This document shows positions 1 through 11,332 of a DNA stretch of 64,000 nt, in pieces; positions within the stretch are counted from its first letter, which is position 1; every line of letters begins with the position of its first letter. The DNA is from Favolaschia claudopus (lineage: Eukaryota > Basidiomycota > Agaricomycetes > Agaricales > Mycenaceae). Below the pieces are notes generated by a model. That model searched no databases. It was not told where the DNA came from and saw nothing but the letters and a program-made list of their open reading frames with translations. A program made the position numbers and the translations under genes. The stretch covers positions 372,001-436,000 of the forward strand of contig JAWWNJ010000049.1 of assembly GCA_037176885.1 (NCBI GenBank), in the 5' to 3' direction.

Positions 1-427
1 GGCAATGCGAAGTCCGTCCACGGAGGGGGCACGTTGCAGCCACTTGCTCTTGAAATTGGCAGCTTGCGATTCGGGCTGCATTGGAAGTGAGTCCACAAAC
101 CAAGTGGGATAGGGAGGGATAAGTGCACATACCAAATTGAAATTGCGAGCTTTTGTAACGGTTTCGACTATAGGAGGTGCCGGAGGAATCAGCCTCGGTC
201 TTGACGCTGCGCCACCACGACCGCCATAACGAATTCTGGACTGTTGGTCCGTAGCTGTTAAGATTGAGGCTTATGAAGTGCAGTTTTAAAAGACATAGAA
301 TAGGAACCGTACTTGAGCTGACAGACGATTCTTTTGTCGTAGTCCGATATAACGTGTCGGGATTTCGGTCACAAGAGCCAGCACTGCTTTGAGAATGCTC
401 TGAGGACGCGTACGAAAGCGAATGCAT
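1..427 (-). CDS. Unknown protein, N-terminal part (runs off the left edge)
   Basis: The N-terminal part of a minus-strand gene with no recognised function. I read three exons: 313-427 (start codon at 427), 133-254 and 1-75. The joins use standard signals and keep the frame: the first exon ends after AGCTCAA and the next begins after TTAACAG. The peptide opens Ser-rich (MHSLSYASSEHSQSSAG), then has a basic Gly/Arg stretch (RIRYGGRGGAASRPRL), a Pro stretch, and continues SKWLQRAPSVDGLRIA. Ser-rich, RYGGRGG-type starts are common in unnamed agaricomycete proteins and suggest a disordered N terminus. The rest lies outside the window. The three-exon frame consistency makes it likely real; the function is unknown. 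Confidence 0.55.
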   Translation of the reverse strand, partial: MHSLSYASSEHSQSSAGSCDRNPDTLYRTTTKESSVSSSTVPILCLLKLHFISLNLNSYGPTVQNSLWRSWWRSVKTEADSSGTSYSRNRYKSSQFQFGMCTYPSLSHLVCGLTSNAARIASCQFQEQVAATCPLRGRTSHC

Positions 428-1824
428 GGGCGTAGGAAGACGCGAACGCGAGAGCTACAGACAAGCGAGATCCAAGTCAAGCTGACAGTCGACCGACTGG
501 GAAAACGAGAACGGAAACGTCTTCACATCGAAAGCCGATAAATACAGTGCTTGCAGAACGGCCCAGACAGCAATGGGCCGACGCCTCGAAGCAATTAGGG
601 GGGCGGCTTGGTGGCTCAACGATCGTGCGGTGTCGGTCAGTGCCTGGAAACAGCTGCTGACATGGAAACAGCTGCTTGACATCGCCGCGTCGCGTGGCAA
701 GGAAAGGAGGCCGGGAGCGCAGCGCACTTGCCACTTGACATATTATCTACTCGTCATGTTCCAACTAGCTTTATTCTTGAGCCCTCATGAGACTGAGGAT
801 GCATAGAAGCGCTGAGAGCCGCTGTTCGAAGAAGATACACATCTCTTGCCGTCGTGGCACCACCCTCGCCAGACTCTTCAGTGTTTCGATCATCTTCACA
901 AGTATGTTCAGAACAGCCCAGTATTAGTTGCTACAGCTAGCATTTGCCTAGTTGCTGGAAGCGGCGGCAAATTACTGCAAATTGGCTGCAACTCCACATC
1001 GAGTGACCAGGTTGGACCCATAGAAAGGCAGCCGATAAGTCGTCAATGCAGGCATTTCACCGCACCAAGCGCGACGGCGACGAAGGGCCCGGGGACAGCG
1101 TGGACAGCGGTCACAGTAGAGACGCGAGTTTCAAGTTCGTGGTGAGGGTTGGGTGATTGTGAGCCCGGGAAGTATTCTGTCAAACGGGCTGGCGGGCCGC
1201 CCTCCGAGTCCGCCTCGTCTTGCTTTCAATTCTTGTCTCCCTCTCTTTGCCAGCTCTCTCCCTGTGTTGTTTCTCGCATTTATGTACATGCTTGGATTTT
1301 GCTGCTGCTATACGGCTAACATCTATTCTACCTTTGCCAACTTTACTTATTGTTTCCTGGAACCTTTTTTCTCCAAGGACCGCCGACGACCGTGTCTCGG
1401 AGCTTTGCTACGCTGCAGAAAAACTTACTGAGTGTCTCGAGATTGCCAGGTAACTAAAGCGAAAGCTTGGAAGCCGATCGTCGTGTGAGCTCGTGCGAGG
1501 AATAGTGCATCTTCAGGACTTATCTCCGCTTGATTTCTAAGTCCTCTTGCTTCTTTTCTGTACGTCCATTCATAAGGCTCATGATCATCAGGCAGTGTCG
1601 GTTTCCCGTTGTACACACTGCTGCTTTCATTGAATCGGCTGGGCTGGAAAGGGCAAATTTTAATCAGCGCAAATTTATTAATGGCACAAATTCCCTTGAC
1701 GGTCTCCCTTCAGCTCTTTTCCGACTCAAATCCGAGACGGGTTTCAGTAAGCGACTAAGCCTTGTATTCTTGCTCTGCTATTACTGACGAAAGGCCCCTG
1801 AACCGACAATCTCAGCGCCTTAAA
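428..1824. other. Intergenic region between divergent genes
   Basis: About 1.4 kb with no gene I can support. It separates the start of the left-edge gene from the start of the dioxygenase gene, so it should hold both promoters. There is a short tandem duplication of TGGAAACAGCTGCT at about 647-675, and a pyrimidine-rich stretch at about 1215-1400 of the kind often found upstream of fungal start codons. Open frames here are short and lack family resemblance. Confidence 0.5.
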
Positions 1825-3394
1825 ATGACTCAGTATCAGCAGGTACTTAGCCTCTTAACCTACTCTCCATACCCACCATCGAGCATGTCTGAGGCATCCA
1901 TTCGCAAAGCTAATCAACTCGCTCACAGACATGGGATCGACCTCTCCAAGCTCCCAAAGAGCCTCGACCTGACCGTCAACAACATCACCGAAGTCGTGCA
2001 CGCCGCTAACGCTAATTGTACGTTACGTTCGTTCATACCGAACAAGCAGCAGCTCATTCAAAATTTCAGGTCAGGATGAACGACTGAAGTTCATATTCAA
2101 GAGCTTGGTAATTCTTATACACTCACAATGGAGATTTATTCCAGAAAATACTGAATCTCGATGGTAGGTCAATCATCTGCACGATTTTGCGCGCGAAACA
2201 TCCATGACAACGGAGGAGTGGATCTCTGCGATTGACTTTCTCAACAACACTACCCGAAAGGGTGCGGATATCCGCGAGGGTAAAACTACCCTATCATTTA
2301 TTGTATCTCTCCCGCTTACCTTTTACCCTTCATTCTCTAGAATCCATCCTCGTCCTGGGCGTGCTTGGACTCTTAACCCTCGACGAAACCCTCAATAACC
2401 CCACAGTCCCTGGTGCAACAGAAGGCTCTCTTCTCGGTCCTTTCTTCGCTACCAACACGATAGAATGTGAGTCGGCTCTTCGAGATCCTCCATTGTCTGC
2501 TCTGATTCTGTCGTTCAACAGTTCAAAACGGCGAGAGCATCGCCTCTGAAGGCAAAGGCGAGTACCTCTGGGTCGAAGGCAAGGTCCTCGACACCAAAGG
2601 GCACCCGATTCCCAACTGTGCCATCGACACTTGGGAGACCGACGGGGATGGCTTGTATGATGTCCAGGTATGTGCGGTTTTCCTTCCGTTTCTGTTCATT
2701 CGAGGATTGATCATACGATGCAGTACGACGCGGAAGGAACGACGGACTGCAGAGGCCGCCTCCACACAGCCGAAGATGGATCGTACTGCTATCGTGCCGT
2801 CGTGTGAGTGTCTAATTTCAATTGCAATTACATCCATAATGTTAGGACTCACAGGATTGCTTTCCTTCAGCCCTGTTTCTTACCCCATCCCGGGAGAGGG
2901 GACTGCAGGCCAGCTAGCCAAGGCTTTGGGCCGCCACCTTTTCCGCCCAGCGCATTTGCACATGGTGCTCGAGGTCAGCAGCTTCTCACGCACTCTTACG
3001 GTAATACAGAGTTCTACATCGCTTGAAACAGGCCGAAGGGTTCGAAAAACTCGTGACAGCACTCTACTTCAAAGGCGACCCATATCTCACTAGCGATGTT
3101 ACGTTTGGTGTCAAGTCGAGCTTGGTTGTTGTGCGTCTTCTTTCTTTCTTTCTTAGTCTACCCCTCCTTCTTTCTATTTTCGATATTTATTGTTATTCAT
3201 TAATTCACTCATTCTTCCCTCCTTCACAGGAAGCCACGACCGAAACGGACCCGGAGGTGGCTCGCAAGAGGGGTTTCAAAGAGGCGAAGGAGCATCAGGT
3301 TGTGAGGTATGATTTTATGTTGGCTACGGTTGAGGAGGCGAAAGAGGCGAAGAGGCGCACTGGTTTGAAGGCGCAGGCGAGTTCTGCTGCCTGA
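1825..3394 (+). CDS. Intradiol ring-cleavage dioxygenase (hydroxyquinol/catechol 1,2-dioxygenase type)
   Basis: A non-haem Fe(III) enzyme that opens catechol-type rings between the two hydroxyls. In basidiomycetes it commonly acts on hydroxyquinol from lignin-derived aromatics. Eight introns are read; the joins restore ERLKFIFKSLVNHLHDFARE and then LGVLGLLTLDETLNNP..GATEGSLLGPFF, the family's N-terminal helical domain and hinge. The catalytic part shows GKVLDTKGHPIPNCAIDTWE and DG.Y.. blocks. The expected iron ligands are Tyr in SYCYRAV, Tyr in PVSYPIPG, and two His in RPAHLHM. Start: ATG at 1825 (MTQYQQ) or 1885 (MSEAS); family lengths of about 300-330 residues allow either. The second intron ends at GATGGTAG rather than the earlier TTCCAG, since only that gives SLVNHLHDFARE. 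Confident family call; substrate is inferred. Confidence 0.9.
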
Positions 3395-4616
3395 TCTTTT
3401 TGTTGTGTACCTCTTTCAATTTTGAAATGGCCAGAATATTCGTTTCAACGTCCCCGAGATGCCGGAGCTCAACATCCTGCAGAGTCTCAGCGAAGTTCCA
3501 GCAACATATAGATGTTCGATACTTAAATTCAGACTACTGGACCGCAAGTATTCCCTGAAAACATCTATCCTGAGCCGTCCCTAGACCTTGGCGCACGCGA
3601 TTCGTGACTTAGAGCGATTCGAAGCCTGAAGATGCTCGCCACCGTGATAGATGCCGCGAACTCAAAAACCATGAAACAGGTGTCAGCGAGAGCTCGTATG
3701 AAGGATTATGCGGTGAACCTCATCCCGCCAATATGCACCGATGGCATGCCAGTTTCAAGATTATATCCGAAGTCCTTCTCCGTACGACTCGGAAGGTTGA
3801 AACCCCTCCTGCTCGGGATTCCGAAGATCAGGCACAGTTTTCAACGCGTTGCGGTCAAGGAAGGTTTTGGGATGCTACAATAATTCGAAGGACATTTATT
3901 GATTTGAAAGTTAATATTCTCAAACCAAACGATGAACAGTGATCAGCGAACGATTCCTTTTACGAATGCAGAGCGAGGGTTCCACCTGCGCAATTCCCTA
4001 GCGTCTCACGTTGATGTCACTCAGATGCAGCAGATGTTAATATATCAATCAGCAGCTCTCGACAGTACAGTTGCAGTTCGCTCGACGTCACCTGGTGAAA
4101 ATTGTTTGTAAATTGTGGCCTTGAATAAATTAAAAAAATTCCCGCTCTGGGCAGAGCACCTGAAACCCGCCAAGTACTTTCTACCTCCATCTCATGGCCA
4201 TGCATTCCACCTTCAGCTTGGTCCTTCGCTTTGTCTAGTTCAACTTTGGTTCAACTGATCGACCTCGGGCCGCCCATCCCGAGCTTTGCATATGTTGATT
4301 GTTGATCAATGACCTCCCACCACCTCAGTCTCGACCTCGACCTCACTTGCTGCGTATCTACCGCAGTTTTCTCTTTTTCTGTCGCTATCCTCGAGCCCAG
4401 CGTCACCGGCACCATTGAAAGCTGACGCGTTCGTATCTCCCGGTGGCACTCATCCAAATCACCCGTAAATGACGTCTCCTCCGCAGTGCTAGTCTTTGGA
4501 GCCCAATAACTCGCGTCTTGCCTTGGTCTTGTCACCATTTTCGTTCTTCTCGAGCCCTTAAACCCCTCAAAGTTGCAGTCCAAACTTCTGCTTGAAGCAC
4601 TGAACGCGTTTTCACA
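3395..4616. other. Intergenic region, no gene seen
   Basis: About 1.2 kb between two co-oriented genes. It contains only short open frames without recognisable similarity and an A-rich tract near 4125-4140. The stretch just before 4617 is presumably the promoter of the DUF300 gene. I see no RNA gene or repeat here. Confidence 0.5.
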
Positions 4617-7152
4617 ATGCCGGAGCCAACTGGCGGTGCCGGCTCTTCCTTGCCAACTTTGGTGCTTGTCGTGGCCGGGATAGCCACCTTCGTGGCTGTA
4701 GTCGTCTCTGGGATGTCTATACATCTCCAGCTGAGAAACTATCGCAAGCCTGCGTTGCAACGGTGTGTAGCTATAGTCTATCTCCTCAAGTCAATATTAA
4801 GCCTTTGTCACAGAATGGTCGTCCGAATCATGGTCATGGTTCCTCTCTACGCTATCTCGTCCTTCATATCGCTTTTCTCGCTGGAAGGTATGCTTTGACA
4901 CGTCGTGTGACTCCCAACTAACGTCTCTCTCAGCCGCATTCTTCATTGACGCTATTCGTGATATCTACGAGGTGCGTCCCCTCATCACAAATTTCTGCAG
5001 CTAACACGACTGCGCAGGCATTCGTAATCTACTGCTTCTTCGTTCTACTGCTCTCATACCTCGGCGGGGAACGCTCTCTCCTTATCATGTTGCACGGACG
5101 ACCGCCCAAACCGCCCGTCTTCCCCGTCAGCCTCTGGAAACGCGAAATAGACGTCAGCGACCCATACATGTTCCTGTTCCTCAAACGGGGTATCCTTCGT
5201 ACGTCCCTCCTTTCCTCCCCCTACAATTGCTTTAAGTAACGTCTCTCTCAGAATACGTCCAGGTCAAACCAGTCCTCGCCGTCGCCATCATGATACTCAA
5301 AGCCCTCGGCAAATACAACGAAGGCAACTTCCGCTCCGACTCGGGCTACCTCTACATCAGCATCATCTACAACACGAGCATCTGCCTCAGTCTCTACTGC
5401 CTCGCCGTCTTCTGGATGTGCGTCAACGACGACCTCAAGCCCTTCCGCCCCGTCCCCAAATTCCTCTGCGTCAAAGGCATCCTATTCTTCTCCTTCTGGC
5501 AAGCCATCTTTATTTCCATCCTCGTCTCTGCGGGCGTCATCAATCATTTGGGCCCGTACACACGCGACGAGGACCAGGAAAAGATCGCGTTGGCGCTGAC
5601 GGATACATTGATCTGTCTCGAGATGCCGCTTTTTGCGTTTGCACATGCGTATGCGTTTTCGTATACCGATTTCATTGACGACCCGGCAAAGTCGAGGACG
5701 AAGACGACGTATGTGGCGCGCATGCCGATGTTCTACGCTTTGCGGGACTCGTTCGGGTTACGCGATGTCGTGGCGGATAGTCGGGCGACGTTGCGCGGCG
5801 AGGGGATGGATTATCGGGAGTTTGAGCCTAGCGAAGGATACATGCATCAGGGCGAGGGACGGGATAGACGGATTCGCGCGGGATTGAGGTACGCGCAGGG
5901 CGGGAAGAGGAAGTATTGGCTTCCCCAGCCGGCGGAGAGGCTGCATGTTGGTAGTGGTGCGACCGGGCGTGTGCGAGGCGCCGTGGACAGTGCACTGAAT
6001 CACGGTCGTGGAGAAGGACTGGACGACATACACGCGCCTCTCCTAGCTCAGCAAGAAGAAGACGTAGTACACCTCGCGCCGGACCTTGCTGCAGCAGAAA
6101 ATGCCCGCCGACAGCAAGAGCCTAACATCTGGGAGGACATCTCCCCGTACAACAACACCGACCCCGAAGAAGGGTATGCGTTACCGTTCGGGGACCCCGA
6201 GGAGTTGGGCGACGAAGAGCTCTTCACGCATAGTCGCCAGTTTATGTTTGGGGACTATAACTACCCGACGATTGACGTGAGTTCGGAGGATGCGAGGATG
6301 CGGATATGGGATGAGGAGGAGAGGGTCCTGAGGGATCAGCGGAGCGCGTGGTTTGCGCCGATTGGCGGGGTGGGGCAGAGGGAGGTGGAGGCGCGGGAGA
6401 GGCCAAGGTGGGAGGGGTATGGAGCAGTGGGGAGCAGTGTTTCGAGGCCGCAGCTGTCCTCGACGCCAAGACAGGAAAGTGATGACACGCGGGGAGGTGG
6501 GAGGGTGATTGATTTCAACGAGGGCCCGGTACCGGACGGTGTGGACGTGCGGCTGAAGTGGACAAAGGCGCAGCAGGGTGGGCGTGCGGGGTCGTCGCAG
6601 CCGCATTCGCGAACAAACTCCAACGCCTCGCTTCCCCCGCGGATGGTGCGTCGGATGTCTTCTGGTCGTGATTCAGGATCGGGGAGTCCTGGTGTTATGA
6701 GCCCGAATACCCGCACCCCGCCTTCGGCGTCTCGCTCACACTCGGTTCTACCGCCCGACGCGGTCGACCTGGTTGTCGAGGACCCAGACGCCGAGCAGGA
6801 ACAGGACCATCGGAAGGGCGAGTCCCCCGTTAACGTCGGCGGGCAACACACTGGACTGAGGAAGGTGTATCGCCGCGGGTTCATTGACGAGGAGGACGAG
6901 GTGGAGGGGGAGGTGGATGTTATGGATCGTCGCGAGGGTGTGCAGAGTCCCGGGCGGGAGGAAATTGGCGAGGGGGTGTTGCATACGATTGAGGGTGATT
7001 CGGATGAGGGGGGTGGTAACGGATACGAAAATACATGGAGGAGAGGGGGCTTTCCGCAGCGGGATGAGGGGGAAGCCGTTTTGGCTCGTGCTACGACGCC
7101 TCCTGTACACGCAAGGTTCGTTCCCAGCTCCGAAGATAATCCATGGGCATGA
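4617..7152 (+). CDS. DUF300 / OSTA-TMEM184 family membrane protein
   Basis: A multi-pass membrane protein of the Solute_trans_a (DUF300, LAZ1/TMEM184/OSTA) family, about 779 residues. Exons: 4617-4762, 4814-4887, 4934-4971, 5018-5198, 5252-7152. Helices are visible at the N terminus (LPTLVLVVAGIATFVAVVVSG), around VVRIMVMVPLYAISSFIS, FVIYCFFVLLLSYLGGERS, YISIIYNTSICLSLYCLAVF, GILFFSFWQAIFISILVSA, and near ICLEMPLFAFAHAYAF. The motifs RIMVMVPLYAISS, GGERSLL, KPVLA, NTSICLSLYCL and EMPLFAFAHAYAFSY are family hallmarks. Roughly the last 400 residues form an acidic, Gly/Arg/Ser-rich tail with no domain, probably cytosolic and disordered; fungal members often have one. Relatives act in vacuolar or endosomal membranes, but the transported substrate here cannot be told from the sequence. 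Confidence 0.92.
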
Positions 7153-7425
7153 TCTGGTTTCTTTGCTTCCTACTTACTTCCATATCGATTAACTGGGTTT
7201 TTTTCGGGCATCGACGACCACTTACACGCACACGAATGCTACGACGCACAAGCTCTGTAACTCTACACTTCATTTTCGGTTTTCTATCTAGTTATTCTGA
7301 CCTGTATCGTCATCAATCTTACTTCTCTCTGCATCTCAAGATCATCTATGCTTTCACTTCCATCTCTGATAGCGTTTGACACGTTCGGCTGTGCCTAACT
7401 TCCCGTGCATGCTCTGAGTGCTTCT

Positions 7426-8327
7426 TTACAACTTCGCGAGGACTGCCTCTGCTCCAGAGACGGTCACACCCGGTGCGGGCTCAACCTGCAGAGTAACCGG
7501 TCAGCTATCAAGCGAAACGGCCACGATTACAGCTACTACTTGCCTCGATATACTTGACAACCAAGTTGTCAATAATCATAGCGTAACGAGAGGTACGCAC
7601 TCCCATCCCTCTTTCCGTCAGGTCCACAGATAGATTGAGGGCAGCAGACCACTTCGCCCCGGCGTCCGAGAGGGCCAAGATCTAGGGTGGATTCGAAAGC
7701 GATTGGGGCGCAGGTGAAAGAGTTTGTAGGCAGACAGAGAATGCGTTTCAGGGAGTAAGAAGCTGATGGATGCTGCGATGGTTAAGAGATGGCACTGCGA
7801 ACCTTGTCTTTGCACCCTTCGAAGCGCGCCCAGCCGCTCATGACGAAGAGGTCATTTGCTGCGACGACGGCGATCACGTCGACGCCTTTGGCTTTGAACT
7901 CGTCGTATTTCTCGAGATATGGGGGCAGGTGGTTGGTGTGGCAGGTGGGCTGGAGATAGATGTGGATTGAATCAATTCTCAGTCTTCCGATTTGCTTTCT
8001 GGGGGCGTGGGTGTGGATTCAATCGTACTTACGGTGAAGGCTCCTGGTACAGAGAAGAGGACTACTTTCTTGCCTTTCCAGTCCGTCTCAGTGTTGATCT
8101 TGCTGGCTGCAAGAAGTAAATTTATCAACGAACGATGGCCTGTCCACGGGATCGAGATACGTACGAACACCGCATGCGAGCTATGGACGATAATAATACC
8201 ATTAGTTGGGAAGATGGGTCCATGGATGGAACATAACACTTGCATGACTCTCGAGCTCGGGGGCCCAGGGAATGTACCCGAATTCGCCTTTGGGAAGGGT
8301 GTCGCCGACCTTGATAGATGGAGCCAT
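7426..8327 (-). CDS. Type-5 (PMP20/Asp f 3-like) peroxiredoxin with peroxisomal targeting tail
   Basis: A thiol peroxidase that reduces H2O2 and alkyl hydroperoxides. Six exons (8238-8327, 8165-8180, 8033-8106, 7803-7949, 7544-7681, 7426-7485) give 174 residues, the usual size. The protein opens MAPSIKVGDTLPKGEFGYIP. It has ACG in the variable loop, DWKGKKVVLFSVPGAFTPTCH with the peroxidatic Cys in TPTCH, then HLPPYLEKYDEFKAKGVD, NDLFVMSGWAR and VTVSGAEAVLAKL. The last three residues, AKL, are a classical PTS1 signal, so the enzyme should be in peroxisomes. The second exon is only 16 bases. The first intron starts GTTATG and the last appears to use a GC donor (GAG/GCAAGT); both are less common but needed for frame and family match. 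Very confident family call. Confidence 0.93.
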
Positions 8328-8842
8328 CGTTGTTGGGAGAAGAAAGTAGCTGTAGTCGGCTCAATCGACACGCAAGGCCGGATTTTATATCACGCTGTGG
8401 TGGAAGAAATGGGTCAAGAAAGGGAAAGAGATGTAAGCGAGCAGTAAGCACCTCACGTGTTGCTCACGTGGGCTCGAAGTGGATCTTTCCCACACTTTCC
8501 CACAGCGGTCAATTTTGCGGCGGCAATGGTCGTAGCCGAGTTGGCTCTCACCATGCGGTGATAAAGGTAAGAAAATATTGAGAACGGCCTACTATGCGGG
8601 CGATTATATCACACAATTTCAATCAATTTTTGCTGGAAGTATACTTAACCAAGTTCAATCACACGGTCACACCAGAGAATGCCGAAAAGTTCAACTCGGG
8701 TTGAAAATTCGAGACTCATACACCGACGTATGAAGGACTTTCACTCTAACAGTTCAGGGTTGTTCTTCGAGATCTCAAAAAATTCTGGATTCAACTTTGA
8801 CGGCCTGAATGACTCCCACCCTTGGTCCGAATTCGTTTGTAT
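8328..8842. other. Intergenic, likely peroxiredoxin promoter
   Basis: About 0.5 kb upstream of the peroxiredoxin start and downstream of the next minus-strand gene. Two CACGTG-like words occur at about 8455-8470 (CTCACGTGTTGCTCACGTGG), a plausible bHLH/stress-factor site, but this is only a sequence match. No gene seen. Confidence 0.35.
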
Positions 8843-9260
8843 CTAGATAGCTGGTTCGGTATGTGGGTCCATGCCAAGGTTGACGCCGCCCAACGTACCT
8901 GTACGTTTCAGGTTACAATGAAAGTCATTTTGAGTCAGCTTGAAGGGGAATACCTGAATCCGATTCAGACTGGATCTGAGGTTGATGTTGGAGTTGGTTT
9001 TCTGCGCAGCTCGCAATGTCGCGTATCTCATTAGCAATACTGTCTGCCTTGCTAGAACTCAATTCCAGCACACAGAGCCCTAGTCGTATATCGGGTCCCA
9101 CAAGACCATAGCATTCGCGGGACGCCACAGTGTCCACTGTCAACTGCCAGTCGAGTCTTGCCGATAATTCGACGTTTTGTTTCACAATTTTCCCCTGTAC
9201 TCTGGTTTAATTTGTTTCGAAGGACGAACGTTGACTCACTATTGCACCTCTTTGTCCCTG
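8843..9260 (-). CDS. Unknown small protein (5' end unresolved)
   Basis: A minus-strand gene without recognised family. At least three exons join in frame. An exon after CAACAG at about 9267 gives VQGQRGAI. The next starts after CCAGAGTACAG and reads GKIVKQNVELSARLDWQLTV.., DTVASRECYGLVGPDIRLGLCVLELSSSKADSIANEIRDIAS... The last, after CGTACAG, gives TLGGVNLGMDPHTEPAI and a stop at 8843-8845. The middle part looks like a compact alpha/beta domain with two Cys, not low complexity. The start could not be found: a hydrophobic frame (SLAFLKLITSVILTSATPLG) lies near 9560-9620 and could be a signal-peptide exon, but the link is not convincing. Confidence 0.4.
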
Positions 9261-10745
9261 GACCTGTTGTTGAAAAGTTGAACCGCTATCAAAGCGCTAA
9301 ATCGGAATAGGTCCCATCAAGTGAAGATTAGATAAATCAGCAGATTAGATTCCGAGAATCCTGTCTCACGGCTGATTTGACAGGCAGCCCTGAGCCTTCC
9401 ACTCAACATTCAACCAACACGACAGTCAAGGTAGGTACAACGATGGAATTGGCAGAGAGTACCCTTGGACCAACATGTTCGGCGACGCCGAAAGGATATT
9501 GTCAAGTTTGCACTGACAGCTCGGAGATCGTGGGTAACTCACCGAAATCGGAATTCCCTAGAGGAGTCGCGGATGTTAATATGACGGATGTAATGAGTTT
9601 CAGGAAAGCGAGGGACGCTGAGTGATTCGTACTTTCCGCGACGCAGAATTGATGGGCTTCCCTGACCGCAAGGAGGCACGAAACCTGGTAGTTTATGCGA
9701 AGATACGTTCTCATCGCAGCAGAAGAGAAACGGTTAATACAACAAGCCGCTGTGTTGGTGGCGCACAGAAGAGTGGAGGGCCGTCGACGCGCTAAGGTTA
9801 GCTGACCGGTTGCGAGGAGCGAAACCCGCACAAAAAGCAACTCAATGATTAGTGGACGACAGAAGGATTGTGGGAGAAGCCTGAGAGAGTCTATCAGAAA
9901 ATCTGACGTATCCGACTATAACTTCCCTTCATGTTCCCCGGATCTGTATTAGTGGGAGTGAATACTAGAGACGCGCCGAGTGACGACAAGTCGTGTGCCT
10001 TCGTGTGCCCGTCTTACCTGCACAAAAAAAGTCGCACGCGCGTGGGCGGGATTACTTGTTAAATTTGTGACGCAGCAACTGGCCGGTTGGATGGATGGCA
10101 GCGACAACAGACCGAAGTAAAACTGACCTATATGTGAGACTCGGAGCATTTGCCTGGAAACAACACTTAATATTATGCTGGCGAGACAGAACTCGCAGAC
10201 TAACGGCCGTTAGCGTATGATGGTTGAATTTTTTCGTTGAAAAAATGCGTTTGCCGCATGTTTGATGAAGAACGGGCCCGCAGAATCTCAGATTGTTAGT
10301 CCTAAAAGTCGGACCGAGACAGACGGCTACACCGAATAGGGATAGAAATGTCAAAACGCACGTCTAGTGAGAAGTGTTTCAAATAATTCCATGTAGATGA
10401 ATGACTGATCACCTACCTACTCGGCCACGCGTGAGGAAAAGGTCGGGAAGAATATTTCGGGGACTCGTCGTTCCAACATCGTGCCATTCGAAGCGGAACT
10501 TTTGAGTCAGCCAAAGCTCCCCGACCGAGAACACCATCTGCCCCCCTCGTCCCCGATGGAGGCATTCATCAATCTTTCATCAATTGTTGGTTCCAACGTC
10601 CAGCTCTTGTGCCAGCGGGATCTGATGAACCTGTATACATAAAGGAGCTGGACAGAGATCGACGTGAGTAGCAGGTCCCAGGTTTAGCCGCCGGTTCTGT
10701 ATAAACGCGATGTGAGTTCCCCCCTCATTTAATTAACGGCCCACC
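9261..10745. other. Region without a supportable gene
   Basis: About 1.5 kb. A possible signal-peptide-like frame on the minus strand near 9560-9640 may belong to the small gene at 8843-9260. Otherwise only short unrelated frames are seen. The part just upstream of 10746 has a CCACC context before the ATG and is presumably promoter. Confidence 0.35.
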
Positions 10746-11332
10746 ATGCTGAACGGTACTTCTCGTCCTTCACGCAGGCCATCCCTACCGACGACGCGTA
10801 TCATCGTTAGTTCCAACGGCGAGCAATACCGCGTCGTCGAAATCACGGGGGCGCGTAACGGCGCGTCGATTCGCGAACGGATATTCTCAAAGGTACGCAT
10901 CAACATTTTCCTTCGCACAAGGCTGATCCTGGACTCACATTGTGTTTTTCTTTGTGCGTAGTTATCCATTCCCGACGACCGCCAGTCTTACTTTTCCGTG
11001 TACCAGTCGGAAGTAGGGGTGTTTGCCATCGGTGGCGCGCTGACCGACAGTCGGTTGTTTGAACTATGCCGAGAACAAGGCGACTCGTCTGGATCACTAA
11101 AATTCTTCGTGTCCACTGCACCGGATCGACCGCCTCAGTATGAATCCAGCTATCCCGAATATAATATTCCTTAGTGAGTGAAAAAAAAATCCTCAGTCGT
11201 GGTTATTGCTGACCTATAATGTTGGACAGCCGTCCTCCATCGTTGTACAACGGGTACGCCGCTTCCTGCCTCGCTATAGATGGTTTTCTCATCTCAATCA
11301 ATAGGCAACCTACACAAGGCTATCGCTACTGA
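10746..11332 (+). CDS. Stand-alone Bck1/MEKK N-terminal-type domain protein (no kinase)
   Basis: Four exons (10746-10892, 10962-11173, 11230-11253, 11305-11332) encode 136 residues. The block RIIVSSNGEQYRVVEI.. then ASIRERIFSKLSIPDDRQSYFSVYQSEVGVFAIGGALTDSRLFELCREQGDSSGSLKFFVS matches the ubiquitin-like, RA-like region upstream of the kinase domain in fungal Bck1-type MAP kinase kinase kinases of the cell-wall-integrity pathway. Here it is the whole protein. After the domain come a short Pro/Tyr tail (YNIPYRPPSLYNGQPTQGYRY) and a stop, with no kinase within the next 1.3 kb on this strand. The start ATG follows CCACC. It may be a decoy/regulatory paralogue or a decayed duplicate; the open frame across three introns favours a working gene. 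Confidence 0.7.
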
